In this document: piece by piece, positions 41,970 to 51,024 of the stretch
Layout: each line of letters begins with the position of its first letter
Position numbering within the stretch: the first letter of the stretch is position 1
NCBI GenBank assembly: GCA_019925105.1
Contig: JAHGAU010000012.1
Location: 744,001 to 808,000, forward strand
Origin: Niebla homalea
Lineage: Eukaryota; Ascomycota; Lecanoromycetes; Lecanorales; Ramalinaceae
Direction of reading: 5' to 3'
Length of the DNA: 64,000 nucleotides
Program-made: the position numbers and the translations under genes
The notes under the pieces: generated by a model
Databases searched by the model: none
What the model saw: the letters and a program-made list of their open reading frames with translations, nothing else
Told to the model about the DNA's origin: nothing

Positions 41970-43021
41970 CCGGTGGGTTGAAGGCATCGTCGAATGAGAT
42001 GTTAGAGGGAAATTAAACGGGTGCGATGAGTCAAAGTGCAATCGCGTACCATACAATGCAGATTTACAATAATGAAATCATCCCCTAAGCGAGCCAAGTA
42101 CACCTGTCCGACCTGAAACGGTCCTTTTATCTTTACAGTGAGCGTCAAGGGACAAGTAACATATCGGATATCTTGATGCCATGCCCATTTTGAATCCGAT
42201 GACGCCTTACGTCATCCTCAAGGACCAATCAAACTGCTTAGATGCGGAGATGCGGAGGCTGCGAAACCGGTCGCGGCGAATATCATGCATCACTCCTCAC
42301 CCTGATCCAAACGGAAATCAAGATGGCACAAAGGACAAGAACGGGCCTCAATCCAGGTTCGTCTACCTGTACCTTGCCTCTTCCCCTCTTCTATCTCTGT
42401 AATTTGCCGTAGCCAAGGTGACTGGTCTCATGATCTCCACAGCCTGGAGGCAAGCTAAGCTGGAAGCGCCCAGTCACCTAACCCGAGCTGCGCATGTGCT
42501 TATCTCCCCACCTTTCGTATCAGCTCCCAACGGGTGCAACTCAAGAAACACCAAAACACCCGAAGATCATCCCAGCTGTCCGAAAACCTGTTGAGCTCTA
42601 GGCACAGCCCGGATGGTCTGCAGGCATGGGGTTGATAGCCCGTGCCCGCATTTTCAGCTGCTACTCCGAATTGCCTGACCCTGACTCTTGTGATTGCTAC
42701 TTACTCAGAAGGTCCCGTTGTTGCTCATCGCCCCTTCCTTTGTTGCCCCTGTGACTCAGACGCGTTTCATTGTCACAGCAATAAAGAGCGGCAGCTTTCC
42801 ATCTCCGCTGCCCAACCCAAGCACGTGTAGCACCTCATCTGCCATAAGCGGCACGTCTGACCTTCCTACTGCATTCCTGCCTGCATCTTTTCAATCCTCT
42901 TTAAGCTCTGCCACCGGCTTGATATCCCACATTTGTGTTAGAGTAGGATTGATAGCAGACCATCTCTCGTCAAACGCCAACACCCAAAAACTCATCTTTG
43001 AAACTCGAGCCTTGAATCTTC
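41970..43021. other. Gene-free intergenic with an inverted repeat
   Basis: About 1.05 kb with only small unconvincing frames. It contains an exact 7-base inverted repeat, gatgacg-(5)-cgtcatc, at 42198-42216. The two arms include TGACG and CGTCA, the half-sites used by bZIP factors of the CREB/ATF type; function is untested. Confidence 0.5.
42198..42216. promoter_or_regulatory. Inverted repeat with two CRE-like half-sites
   Basis: gatgacg and cgtcatc are perfect inverted copies separated by five bases. Known ATF/CREB-type sites are TGACGTCA; here the half-sites are split by a spacer, so binding is doubtful. It lies about 230 bases beyond the ATL1 stop and 800 bases before the next gene. Confidence 0.25.
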
Positions 43022-43594
43022 ATGTCTGACTGCAGTCTTAATCACCTCGCGGATCAGCACAAGCTAGACCAAGATCACAGCCGTGAACGCAATCAGAGGA
43101 AGAAGTGGGCGTTGGGAGAGACAGAGGCGACCGCAGATCATCCTCGGAAACGCCCTGTCAAGCCTCTAACAGCAAAGTGAGCTAAAAACCAGAACATACG
43201 TAATGCAAAGCGCGTTAGCTAAGAAGCATCGAACAGGAGGCGAATCGCTATACAGCGAGACCATCTAGCTACGCCAAAGAGCGCAGCCCGAATCTCACGC
43301 AAGCACGCTGCTGGTGACACCGACACCTCGGCTTCAGACTCATCTGCTGAAGAGGACGTCGTCAACGCCTCTGCGACAGTGGAGCCAGATGCCGGCTACA
43401 CGTACTCTTTTGATGCTCCAACGGGCCCTGGCAAAGGAAGCCAAATCCTAGGCCAGGCTCTGGCCAAAGCGGTCGAGAGGTTTGAGACAAAGGCAACCGA
43501 GAAGCTCGTCAAAAGCGAGTACGAGGTGGTCGCTCATGACAAAGAGGAGGAGTATGGCGGCTATAGCACTGTGGACGATTTTGAATTGGTCTGA
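43022..43594 (+). CDS. Small hydrophilic protein of unknown function
   Basis: Exons 43022-43176 and 43237-43594 with a 60-base intron give 170 aa. I do not recognise the family. The N-terminal half is basic and polar (RKRPVKPLTAKRR formed across the junction, a possible nuclear localisation signal). The middle is Ser/Asp/Glu-rich and acidic (SASDSSAEEDVV). The C-terminal third is better structured: YTYSFDAPTGPGKG, a predicted helix with FETKATEKLVKSEYEVV, then the ending YGGYSTVDDFELV. The GTGAGC donor and AACAG acceptor keep the frame, which supports the model, but there is no homology evidence. It is followed at 500 bases by Brr6. Confidence 0.6.
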
Positions 43595-44094
43595 GGCGCT
43601 TTTGACGGTGGCCGACCACTGACAGGTCTCCGGGGGAGGGGTTTCGCTTGAGACCAGATTGAGGCACGGAGCTCGAGACGTTCCTGGCATCTGAGAAGTG
43701 GAGCAGCAATGCGCAACAGGCAGGGGCCATCGGATTGCATGACAGTGCTCAGATAGTTATTGTCCTTTGTTTTCATATATCATCCTAATCCCATATTGCT
43801 TTCTCTTGACACAATGCAATAGTCATACGAACAAAGACACTCATAAAATCCAAAGAGGGTGCCGTAGGCTTTCTGTTCTCACAGCGGATTCTTGTCTTGT
43901 GGTGGAAAGAGGTTGGCTGTTGGTTCAGGTAAGTTTTGCGCTCCTCGGCTGCACTTTTGCACTTTTGCTACCCGGCCAAAGATCTCAGCCCTGCCAGACC
44001 GGATCTACAACAATCAGTTTGTTTACTACATACAGGATCTAAAAGTTCTGTTCTTCTACAGACGAACCTTTTCTTCTGCACCTTAATCTTCATT
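43595..44094. other. Intergenic upstream of BRR6
   Basis: About 500 bases that hold the BRR6 promoter and the 3' end of the previous gene. The BRR6 frame is open upstream to 43936 but has no ATG before 44095. Confidence 0.45.
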
Positions 44095-45543
44095 ATGGCT
44101 CGCCTCAATAATGAGCCTCGTTCAAATGAAAGCCCGATGGACTACGAGTGGGAAAAGGGTCGCGGTCCTGTGGGAGATTCTCCTTTTGTGAGTGGAACCA
44201 GTAACCAAGCACTGCCAAATGGATTCGCTGGTGGCGTCAAGAGTATGTACAGTGACCGAGTACCTATCTCAATCCTTCTCGAATTAAGCTCTGATATCGG
44301 CAAACGTATAGGATCTTCCAGTGAGCTTGATTCCCCAACCAAGTCTTCCCATCCTCGACTTCGTGAACCAAACGGTCAAGCCTGGCTGTTCAATTCTCTA
44401 CCAACCAAGAACCATGCGGTCAATGCATACCGTGACCCCTCAAACTTCACGACCCCACGCAAGCCTATCATTGAGGCTGATGACACCTCGGGCCCTGAAC
44501 AATCCTCTCCCGCCTACGCGGACTCTGAGGCCACTCCCGATCCGCCTACACGATCATCTCCCGTGAAGAACGCAGGGACGTTGGTTCACTTCGAAGGCAG
44601 CAAACCTGACCAGAAATCCAAGATGCCGGGTAAATTTTCAAGCTCTGGCAAAGGCGAGATCCCCAAACGCGCTGGCTATTCAGACATATTACATCGCAAG
44701 GTGGAAAAGCGTCGTCGCCGCACCACTGATCGAGACGTCCAAGACGCGCCCCGCCGCCACAATAACGACTCTGATTCAGAAGAGCGACCTTCAAGCAGCG
44801 ACGATCCGAAACGACCATCGAGTCGCGATCACCGCATGGGCGTCATACCCAGCGTCCTCACATTCATTGATGCGCACCCTTCCCTCCCCAACACGCTCTC
44901 GACCTACATCCAATTCTTCCTCAACTGCGTCTTCGCCTCCATTCTCCTGTATATCCTCTACGGCATCATCTCCACCATCCGCTCCGACATCGCCGAGCGC
45001 GCCGTGATGGAATCCTCGGACATTCTTGCCGAAATGGCCATCTGCACGCGCGAATTCAAGGAAAACAGATGCGAGCGCGGCACCCGCGTCCCCGCCATGG
45101 AGAATGTGTGCAATTCGTGGGAGAAATGCATGGCTCGCGACCCGTACAAGGTGGGGCGCTCGCGCCTCAGCGCCGGCATGTTCGCCGAGATTTTCAACTC
45201 GTTCATCGAGCCGATCAGCCTCAAGGCCATTGCCGTCTCCATGGCTGCCATTGTGGGCTGCTTCTGGATCAACAACCTTGCTTTCAGCACGTATCGCGCC
45301 AGGCACGCATATCATGCTGAACCGTCAGGCCAGCATCCCCCGCAGTCTTCGCATCCTCAGCAACAGGCGTTCTTGGCCTCACCCCCACAGCATCAGCAGC
45401 AGCAGCTGGGGTATGGTACGCCTGGGTACGGGCAGTTTCAGGGCCCGTGGCATGGGCAGATGGGTGGGATGCAGCATCAATCGTACGGAGGGTTTGGATT
45501 GGAAGGGGAAGCATCACCGACGAAGCGGCTGGGATATAGATAG
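44095..45543 (+). CDS. BRR6: Brr6/Brl1 nuclear envelope protein
   Basis: Exons 44095-44242 and 44312-45543 (intron 69 bases, GTATGT donor) give 459 aa. Brr6/Brl1 proteins sit in the nuclear envelope and act in nuclear pore assembly and lipid homeostasis. The C-terminal half has the disulfide-bridge domain: a membrane segment (CVFASILLYILYGIIS), then a luminal part with four conserved Cys (ICTREFKENRC, NVCNSWEKC), then a second membrane segment (ISLKAIAVSMAAIVGCFWI). The N-terminal 250 residues are Ser/Pro-rich and disordered, with a basic KVEKRRRRTTDR cluster. The C-terminal tail is rich in Gln/Gly/Pro/His. The intron is a multiple of three and stop-free, so retention would add 23 residues. 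Confidence 0.92.
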   Translation: MARLNNEPRSNESPMDYEWEKGRGPVGDSPFVSGTSNQALPNGFAGGVKSMYSDRVPISILLELSSDIGKRIGSSSELDSPTKSSHPRLREPNGQAWLFNSLPTKNHAVNAYRDPSNFTTPRKPIIEADDTSGPEQSSPAYADSEATPDPPTRSSPVKNAGTLVHFEGSKPDQKSKMPGKFSSSGKGEIPKRAGYSDILHRKVEKRRRRTTDRDVQDAPRRHNNDSDSEERPSSSDDPKRPSSRDHRMGVIPSVLTFIDAHPSLPNTLSTYIQFFLNCVFASILLYILYGIISTIRSDIAERAVMESSDILAEMAICTREFKENRCERGTRVPAMENVCNSWEKCMARDPYKVGRSRLSAGMFAEIFNSFIEPISLKAIAVSMAAIVGCFWINNLAFSTYRARHAYHAEPSGQHPPQSSHPQQQAFLASPPQHQQQQLGYGTPGYGQFQGPWHGQMGGMQHQSYGGFGLEGEASPTKRLGYR

Positions 45544-45884
45544 TCAGGCAACAGTGACATCTCTGTATGCAATATGATGAGGAACGAACACATTGGCGAG
45601 TGACATTAATGCAATAGCGATCATTTGGTATAAAACATGAAAGAGTATGTTCAGAAAGATTACTTGATTGGTATCGTGAAATACAAATGTTCTATGGATG
45701 GTATGATACTTTTGCCCTCCTGTCACTTTATGCTGATAATTTTGATCTCACACGGGGTCCACATTGCTCCTGTCGCTGATGCATACCAACATTCAATTCA
45801 AAACCAACGAGAAATCATCATAGTCTCCCCACCGCTGGGCTTGCCTGTTCCGATCATTTGCCTCCAATCGCCAACAGCTGCCGC
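45544..45884. other. Convergent 3' region between BRR6 and RCC1
   Basis: About 340 bases that should carry two 3' untranslated regions. Nothing else seen. Confidence 0.45.
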
Positions 45885-47692
45885 CTAGACTCCGCTGGGT
45901 CCAGCCTCCCCGTCGACATCCATGGGATCAATTGGAGCCGCCAGCATCGAAAATTGTCCCCCACAGCCCGCCCATGTAAGCTTCTGATCCCGCACAGCCG
46001 TATTGTCGACCAAAGCAGGGAGGTCCTGATCGTTAGTCGACCCCAAGCCCAACTGATAGTTGACACCTATGCCCCAACTGTACGCCTTCCCCGCCGCATT
46101 GATGAGAATACTATGGTCCACACCCGCGGCGGCGAAAGTGGCGTGCCCAACATTTTGGATGGCGGTGGGTTTGGTGACGATCCGGGGTTTGCCGCCCTGA
46201 GAGGCTGCGTCGTAGATGATGTCTTCGGGAGGGACATTTGCCAAGTCCAGGCCGGATTGCTGGCCATCGACACGGCCGAAGGAGAGGGCGGCGCCGGACT
46301 GTGTGATGACAATGGTGTGGTGCTGGCCGCCGCAGATGTATTTGACGGGATCGTCGGCATTGTTGAGAGAGTTGACTTTGGTTGGGACATAGACGGCGGC
46401 GTTGTCATCGCCGGCGCCTTCGCTGATACCCGTGGCGCCGAATGCGTTGAGACCCCAGGACCAGATGTTGCCCTCTATGTCTTGGGCGAAGGAGTGGTCG
46501 TTGCCGGTGAATACAGCTTGGTGCTTTCGGCGACCGGTGCGGAGGAGTTTGGGGATGAGGCATGCGCGGCCTTCGATGTCGATGCGCTCGTTGATGTGAT
46601 GGCCTAGCTGGTTCTGCTCGCCGCCACCCCAGATGTAGATCATGCCTTTGCTGGTGAGTGCCATGCAGTGGTTAGCGCCTGTCTTGATGTCGACAGCATC
46701 AGATATTTCTTCATAAAGACGAGGGTTCCCTTGGTTTTGAATCCAGCCTTCATCTGAAGGAGCGGCGCGTCGGCGAGTGGTGGGCTGTTCTTGATAGAAA
46801 CCGAGGACACCGGATTGATTCTAGGCAAGTCAATGTCAAAACCCATTCCCACAGTGAAATAGAAACGAAGAGGACGTACTCGGAAGGTACCCCATCCATA
46901 GACCTTCCCTTCGTCAGTGAGGGCAAGAGAGATGCTGTCACCTGCCGCGACTTTGACAATCTCAACTCCTGGCGGGAACTCGACTTTTCCTGGGTTACTC
47001 TCACGCGGGTTCAGACCGGAGTCGTCGTCGTCGTCATCGCTCCCGCTATCGCTCTTGTTGTCATCAATGTCTTTCAGTCCACCCTCCCATTCGGTGGGAC
47101 GTCCCAAGGCTAGGTTGTCATTCACACCCCAAGAGAGGACCGTGCCGTCAAGCGTCAGAGCCAAAGAGTGCATGCCACCAGCTTCTAGATTGACGACTTT
47201 CACATCTGTCGCCCCAAGCAAAGGATTAAGACGAGGCCGCTTGACATCGATGGCCTTCTTCGCAGTGCCGAGACCGAGTTCAGAGTTGGAGCCTTCACCA
47301 CAGACAAAGACGTTGAGGACCTGTGTTGGGCGCTGGTTAATTTTGGGTAGTGGTGCTGGCGTGATGCCTTTCTTGACGCGAGCTTTGGGCTGAGCGGTAG
47401 TAAGATCATCTTTTGAATTTGGAGCTTTTTCGGTAGCTTTGGCTTTGCCTACTGCTTTTGCAGACTTGGGGCGGCTAGAAGCTTTCGCAGCACGTGAGGT
47501 TGCGGCAGTGGCAGACTTGGTCTTTGAGGCGGAAGCTGAAGGAGCAGCGCGAGGCTTGCCCGCAGCTCGGTTGGGCTTTTGAGTGCGACCAGTAGCGTTG
47601 GTAGCATCTGTTTTGTCTTTCGCAGGGGCAGTCTTAGGTCTGGCGCCAGTTTTCTTGACGCCAGCCGGCTGGGTCAAAGGGTTGGAAGCCAT
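45885..47692 (-). CDS. RCC1: RCC1/Pim1, nuclear Ran guanine nucleotide exchange factor
   Basis: Exons (complement) 45885-46820 and 46880-47692 with a 59-base intron give 582 aa. RCC1 charges Ran with GTP on chromatin. The N-terminal ~115 residues are a Lys/Ala-rich basic tail with many AKA/TKS motifs, fitting chromatin binding. Seven-blade propeller repeats follow: NVFVCGEGSNSELGLG, GGMHSLALTLDGTVLSWG, AAGDSISLALTDEGKVYGWG, then TFRNQSGVLGF across the junction, GANHCMALTSKGMIYIWG, CGGQHHTIVITQSGAALSFG and AGVDHSILINAAGKAYSWG. A run of Asp/Ser inserted between blades (about residues 210-230) is a fungal-type acidic loop. The ending MDVDGEAGPSGV is acidic. Confidence 0.95.
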
Positions 47693-48287
47693 GGCTTCGT
47701 TACCAGCGGCTTCCCGAGCTTTGAGAGATGGCGCGGGGGTGCGAGTAGAACTGCGCTGAAGCTCATGTCAATTCATGTCCCACATTCTGGATCAAAACGT
47801 TGCCGCGAGCTGAAGATGCATGCGCGAATCCCTGTCAGATGACTAAGACGTACCATTATGGTTAGCCGATGCGTTAGCGGACACGTCGATATAGCAGATA
47901 TATCCTCGATATCTTCGTTCGTGAAGGCTTGGCAGAAGGGATTGTGGGAATGCTCTGGTCCATAGAGACTCGGGGTCTTGCTCACAGAAGCAGTTGGCCC
48001 GAGGTTATCAATACAATGGAAATGATGTGTTCTGGCCTGCAGAAAGTGGTGTTCTCAATCAACAACTGGAACGCGAAGTGCAATACCTAAGACGAATGAC
48101 CCTAGATGGAGATGTGTAAGACGGAATAATCATTTTGAAAAACAAAGAGGAGACATCTTCCAAGCCCCCAAAAATCGAAAGCCGTTAACTATTCACTGAT
48201 CGGGGAATGTTCGTTCACAAAACACCATACCCAAAACGTTCGCGCTAACCAATCTCAAGTTCTCAACAATGAATCTTTAGATAATTC
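47693..48287. other. Intergenic upstream of RCC1
   Basis: About 600 bases between the RCC1 start and the stop of the next minus-strand gene. Presumed RCC1 promoter; no gene or element recognised. Confidence 0.45.
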
Positions 48288-49253
48288 TCAGACATTGACA
48301 ATTTGCGGCAGATTGCCAAGTTTGCCAGTGGATCCTATCATCAAAGCGGCGTTGACCAGATGCGTCTTACTATCCCTACCACCCCAGACCTTACTCCAAA
48401 TCAGACCGAGCGTGCTGTGAAAAGCCAGCTTCACACAGTCTGCCCAAGCCCAGATTGAAAAGAGGTCTTGCCAGCACCCTCGGTCTCTGGCACATATACG
48501 CTCGTAGATGATTTGTGCCAGATCCCAGTGGACATCTTGTTGGCCATGGCCTAGGTGCACGTGGCCGAAGACATGTACAGCTGGTCTGACTCTCCACAAT
48601 TCCCTTAGCAAGAACGCGCACCCCATACCTTGTGGCAAATCTAGATGATGCCGAGGGGGCGTATGCGTCACTAAAACATCGGTGTCGTCTGGAATCGTCT
48701 CCCGCCACGCATCATTAGCTCTAGGGTATTGGAAAGCATGCTCAGGTCCACCACATTGAGGTAGCTGAGGAGCACCGTAGATTTTCAATTCTCGCCCATT
48801 CTGGTGAGGAAATTGAAGAGTAATGCTTGAATGCTGCAGATAATGGATGCTTCTGAATTCCAATTCCTTGCCTTTATCTTGCGCGGGCCTACTTCGCGGG
48901 TCGAAGTAGCTGTCATGATTACCAGCGATTACTACTTTATGCTGGTAGTCGAGGCCATCAAGCCAATCTAGTTGGTCCTGGATTTCCGCGACAGTGCCCT
49001 TGTTGGTCAGATCTCCAGCGTGCACGAGGACCTCGGCAGGAGGAAGCGCAGCAGGCTTTTGGCAATGTGTATCTGAAATACAAAGTACACGAATACTCTG
49101 TTGCTCAGACGACTCGGCACTGCTTTGGCTACGCAGGTAGATCTGAAGCGAGTAGATCTGTTGGGCAATGAAGCGTATAGGTGAAGAGACTAGACGGTGG
49201 GCAATTGTCGGTCTTTCAAATGGGGATGGCGGAGCCTTGAAATTATCTAGCAT
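48288..49253 (-). CDS. Calcineurin-like metallophosphoesterase (MPPED-like)
   Basis: A single-exon gene of 321 aa. The metal-binding motifs of the metallophosphoesterase fold are in order: VLCISDTHC, VLVHAGDLTN, VVIAGNHDSYF, VLVTHTPPRHH and VFGHVHLGHG. Spacing and the short DTH/GDLTN loops match the MPPED/ser-thr phosphatase-like group rather than classical PP1/PP2A. The substrate is unknown; some relatives act on cyclic nucleotides or phosphodiesters. It is divergent from BUD13 with 290 bases between. Confidence 0.88.
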   Translation of the reverse strand: MLDNFKAPPSPFERPTIAHRLVSSPIRFIAQQIYSLQIYLRSQSSAESSEQQSIRVLCISDTHCQKPAALPPAEVLVHAGDLTNKGTVAEIQDQLDWLDGLDYQHKVVIAGNHDSYFDPRSRPAQDKGKELEFRSIHYLQHSSITLQFPHQNGRELKIYGAPQLPQCGGPEHAFQYPRANDAWRETIPDDTDVLVTHTPPRHHLDLPQGMGCAFLLRELWRVRPAVHVFGHVHLGHGQQDVHWDLAQIIYERICARDRGCWQDLFSIWAWADCVKLAFHSTLGLIWSKVWGGRDSKTHLVNAALMIGSTGKLGNLPQIVNV

Positions 49254-49543
49254 TTCCTCTTACCAGTCCTGATGAAGCTGTACCAAGGAGGGGGAGGCAC
49301 CGCGCATGACTCGTTCATGTGTACAACATAGGTACTTGTCCTTTACCTTAAGGTGTCAAAATGGGCGTTAGGGCATGGACCAAGGCGGTCTCAGCGCCGG
49401 AAGCACCCGTAGACTGTACCCGCTCAAGCCGCTGAACCCTGAAACACTCGTTTTCATGTTCACAACATTCAGTCCCATCTCTTTTCCAGTGACTGGAAGG
49501 ATCTTGAGCTTTTAACGTGTCCGAAAGCCTCTCAAACTAGCTC

Positions 49544-50530
49544 ATGTCTTTAGCGGACTATCTGGCGAAGAATTACCTCACCCCTGACATTGAGACGAGC
49601 AAGAGATCCAAAAAACGCAAAAGAAAAGCAGGCGATTCCGGCCTGACCATTGCAGATGACGACGCATTAGGCTGGGACAGGAGCGGAGTCGGTAAGGAGG
49701 ATGACGACCGCCCTATGGTTACAGAAACCAAAAGCGACCAATTTCGCCGCGCAAAGAAATCAACTTGGCAGACTATTGGCGCTCCTGCACCATCCTCGGC
49801 CGATCAAGCTGCGGCAGATGCAATACTTGCGTCAGCTGCTGCCGAAAACACTGCACGTACACAAGCTACACAGGATGAGGATGCTCCAACCATCGCGGAG
49901 GGATCGGACGCGAAGATGGAGTCAGGTGCTCACGCTGGTCTACAAAGTGCAGATGCTGTGACGGCGCAATTGGAGCGGCGCAAGAAAGAGGAACGCAAGC
50001 GCTTCTTGGAGGATGGAGACGCACACAGCGGGAAGAATGCAGAGACCATCTACCGTGATGCCAGTGGGCGCATCATCAACGTTGCTATGGCGCGAGCAGA
50101 AGCACGCAAGAAGGCCGAGGAGGAGAAACGCAAGAAGCTCGAGGAGGAAGACGCAGCTAGAGGGGATGTCCAATTACGTGAACGTGACAAACGAAGGGAA
50201 GAGCTCAAAGAAGCCAAGTTCATGACCGTGGCAAGGAGCGTAGATGATGTGGACATGAATGAAGAACTCAAAGGGCGAGAAAGGTGGAATGATCCAATGG
50301 CGCGATACGTAGAGAAAGACGGAAAAGCCAGGAGTGGCAAGGGGACCAAAAGTATGAGTGGCAAGCCGTTATACAAAGGTGCAGCGGCGCCAAATCGATA
50401 TGGCATACGGCCCGGCCACCGGTGGGATGGGGTGGATCGAGGGAATGGCTTTGAAGGGGAGTGGTTCAAAGCCAGGAACAAGCAAAGCAGCCTGAGAGAC
50501 TTGGAGTATCAGTGGCAGATGGATGAATAG
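49544..50530 (+). CDS. BUD13: Bud13/Cwc26, RES-complex splicing factor
   Basis: A single-exon gene of 328 aa. Bud13 forms the RES complex with Snu17 and Pml1 on the activated spliceosome. N-terminal MSLADYLAKNYLTPD is the usual start, followed by a basic KRSKKRKRK segment. The middle has a long charged helix (ARAEARKKAEEEKRKKLEEE). The C-terminal conserved part is NDPMARYVEKD, KPLYKGAAAPNRYGIRPGHRWDGVDRGNGFE and a Trp near the end (EYQWQMDE), the segment that binds Snu17. Length and layout are typical. Confidence 0.95.
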   Translation: MSLADYLAKNYLTPDIETSKRSKKRKRKAGDSGLTIADDDALGWDRSGVGKEDDDRPMVTETKSDQFRRAKKSTWQTIGAPAPSSADQAAADAILASAAAENTARTQATQDEDAPTIAEGSDAKMESGAHAGLQSADAVTAQLERRKKEERKRFLEDGDAHSGKNAETIYRDASGRIINVAMARAEARKKAEEEKRKKLEEEDAARGDVQLRERDKRREELKEAKFMTVARSVDDVDMNEELKGRERWNDPMARYVEKDGKARSGKGTKSMSGKPLYKGAAAPNRYGIRPGHRWDGVDRGNGFEGEWFKARNKQSSLRDLEYQWQMDE

Positions 50531-51024
50531 TAAGATTCTCATAAATGCCGAAAATCTTTGCTCAACTTCCTTTTCGATCACGGTACCTATCAACGTCATG
50601 AGATGTGACGTTTGGTGTTGACGCTCCTTGTTCTGATGGCCCGCAACGCCCCCACAAATATGATAGGTAAGGTAGTTTCTATGTTTGTAATCTAACGCTT
50701 TTGAATAAGGTGTGCTTACTCGTGCAAGCTTTCCTTCCGTGGCAGCTAGTCAGCTAATGTCGCCCAGACCAGACAAGTCTCGGTTAAAGTCCTGCACGAT
50801 CCATCTTCCACTGAGACCACTGCAGGCTTGCGGCGCGAGCTGTGAGCTTCGCCAGCCGCGTCCGAGTCTCGAACTTAAGAACCTAACTTAACCTCCAGAA
50901 TGTCCGTACAGTCTCAGCCTTGTTTGGCTGACCGTCGCCATGCTCCCGAAAGAATTTTCCAGGCACCCCTGATCCCACAGGCTCGACCGCTAGCAGCACC
51001 AAATATCGCCCGAGATTAAACATC
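50531..51024. other. Intergenic, Bud13 3' side and promoter of the SH3 gene
   Basis: About 490 bases with no gene. It must contain the promoter of the long gene that starts at 51025. Confidence 0.45.
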
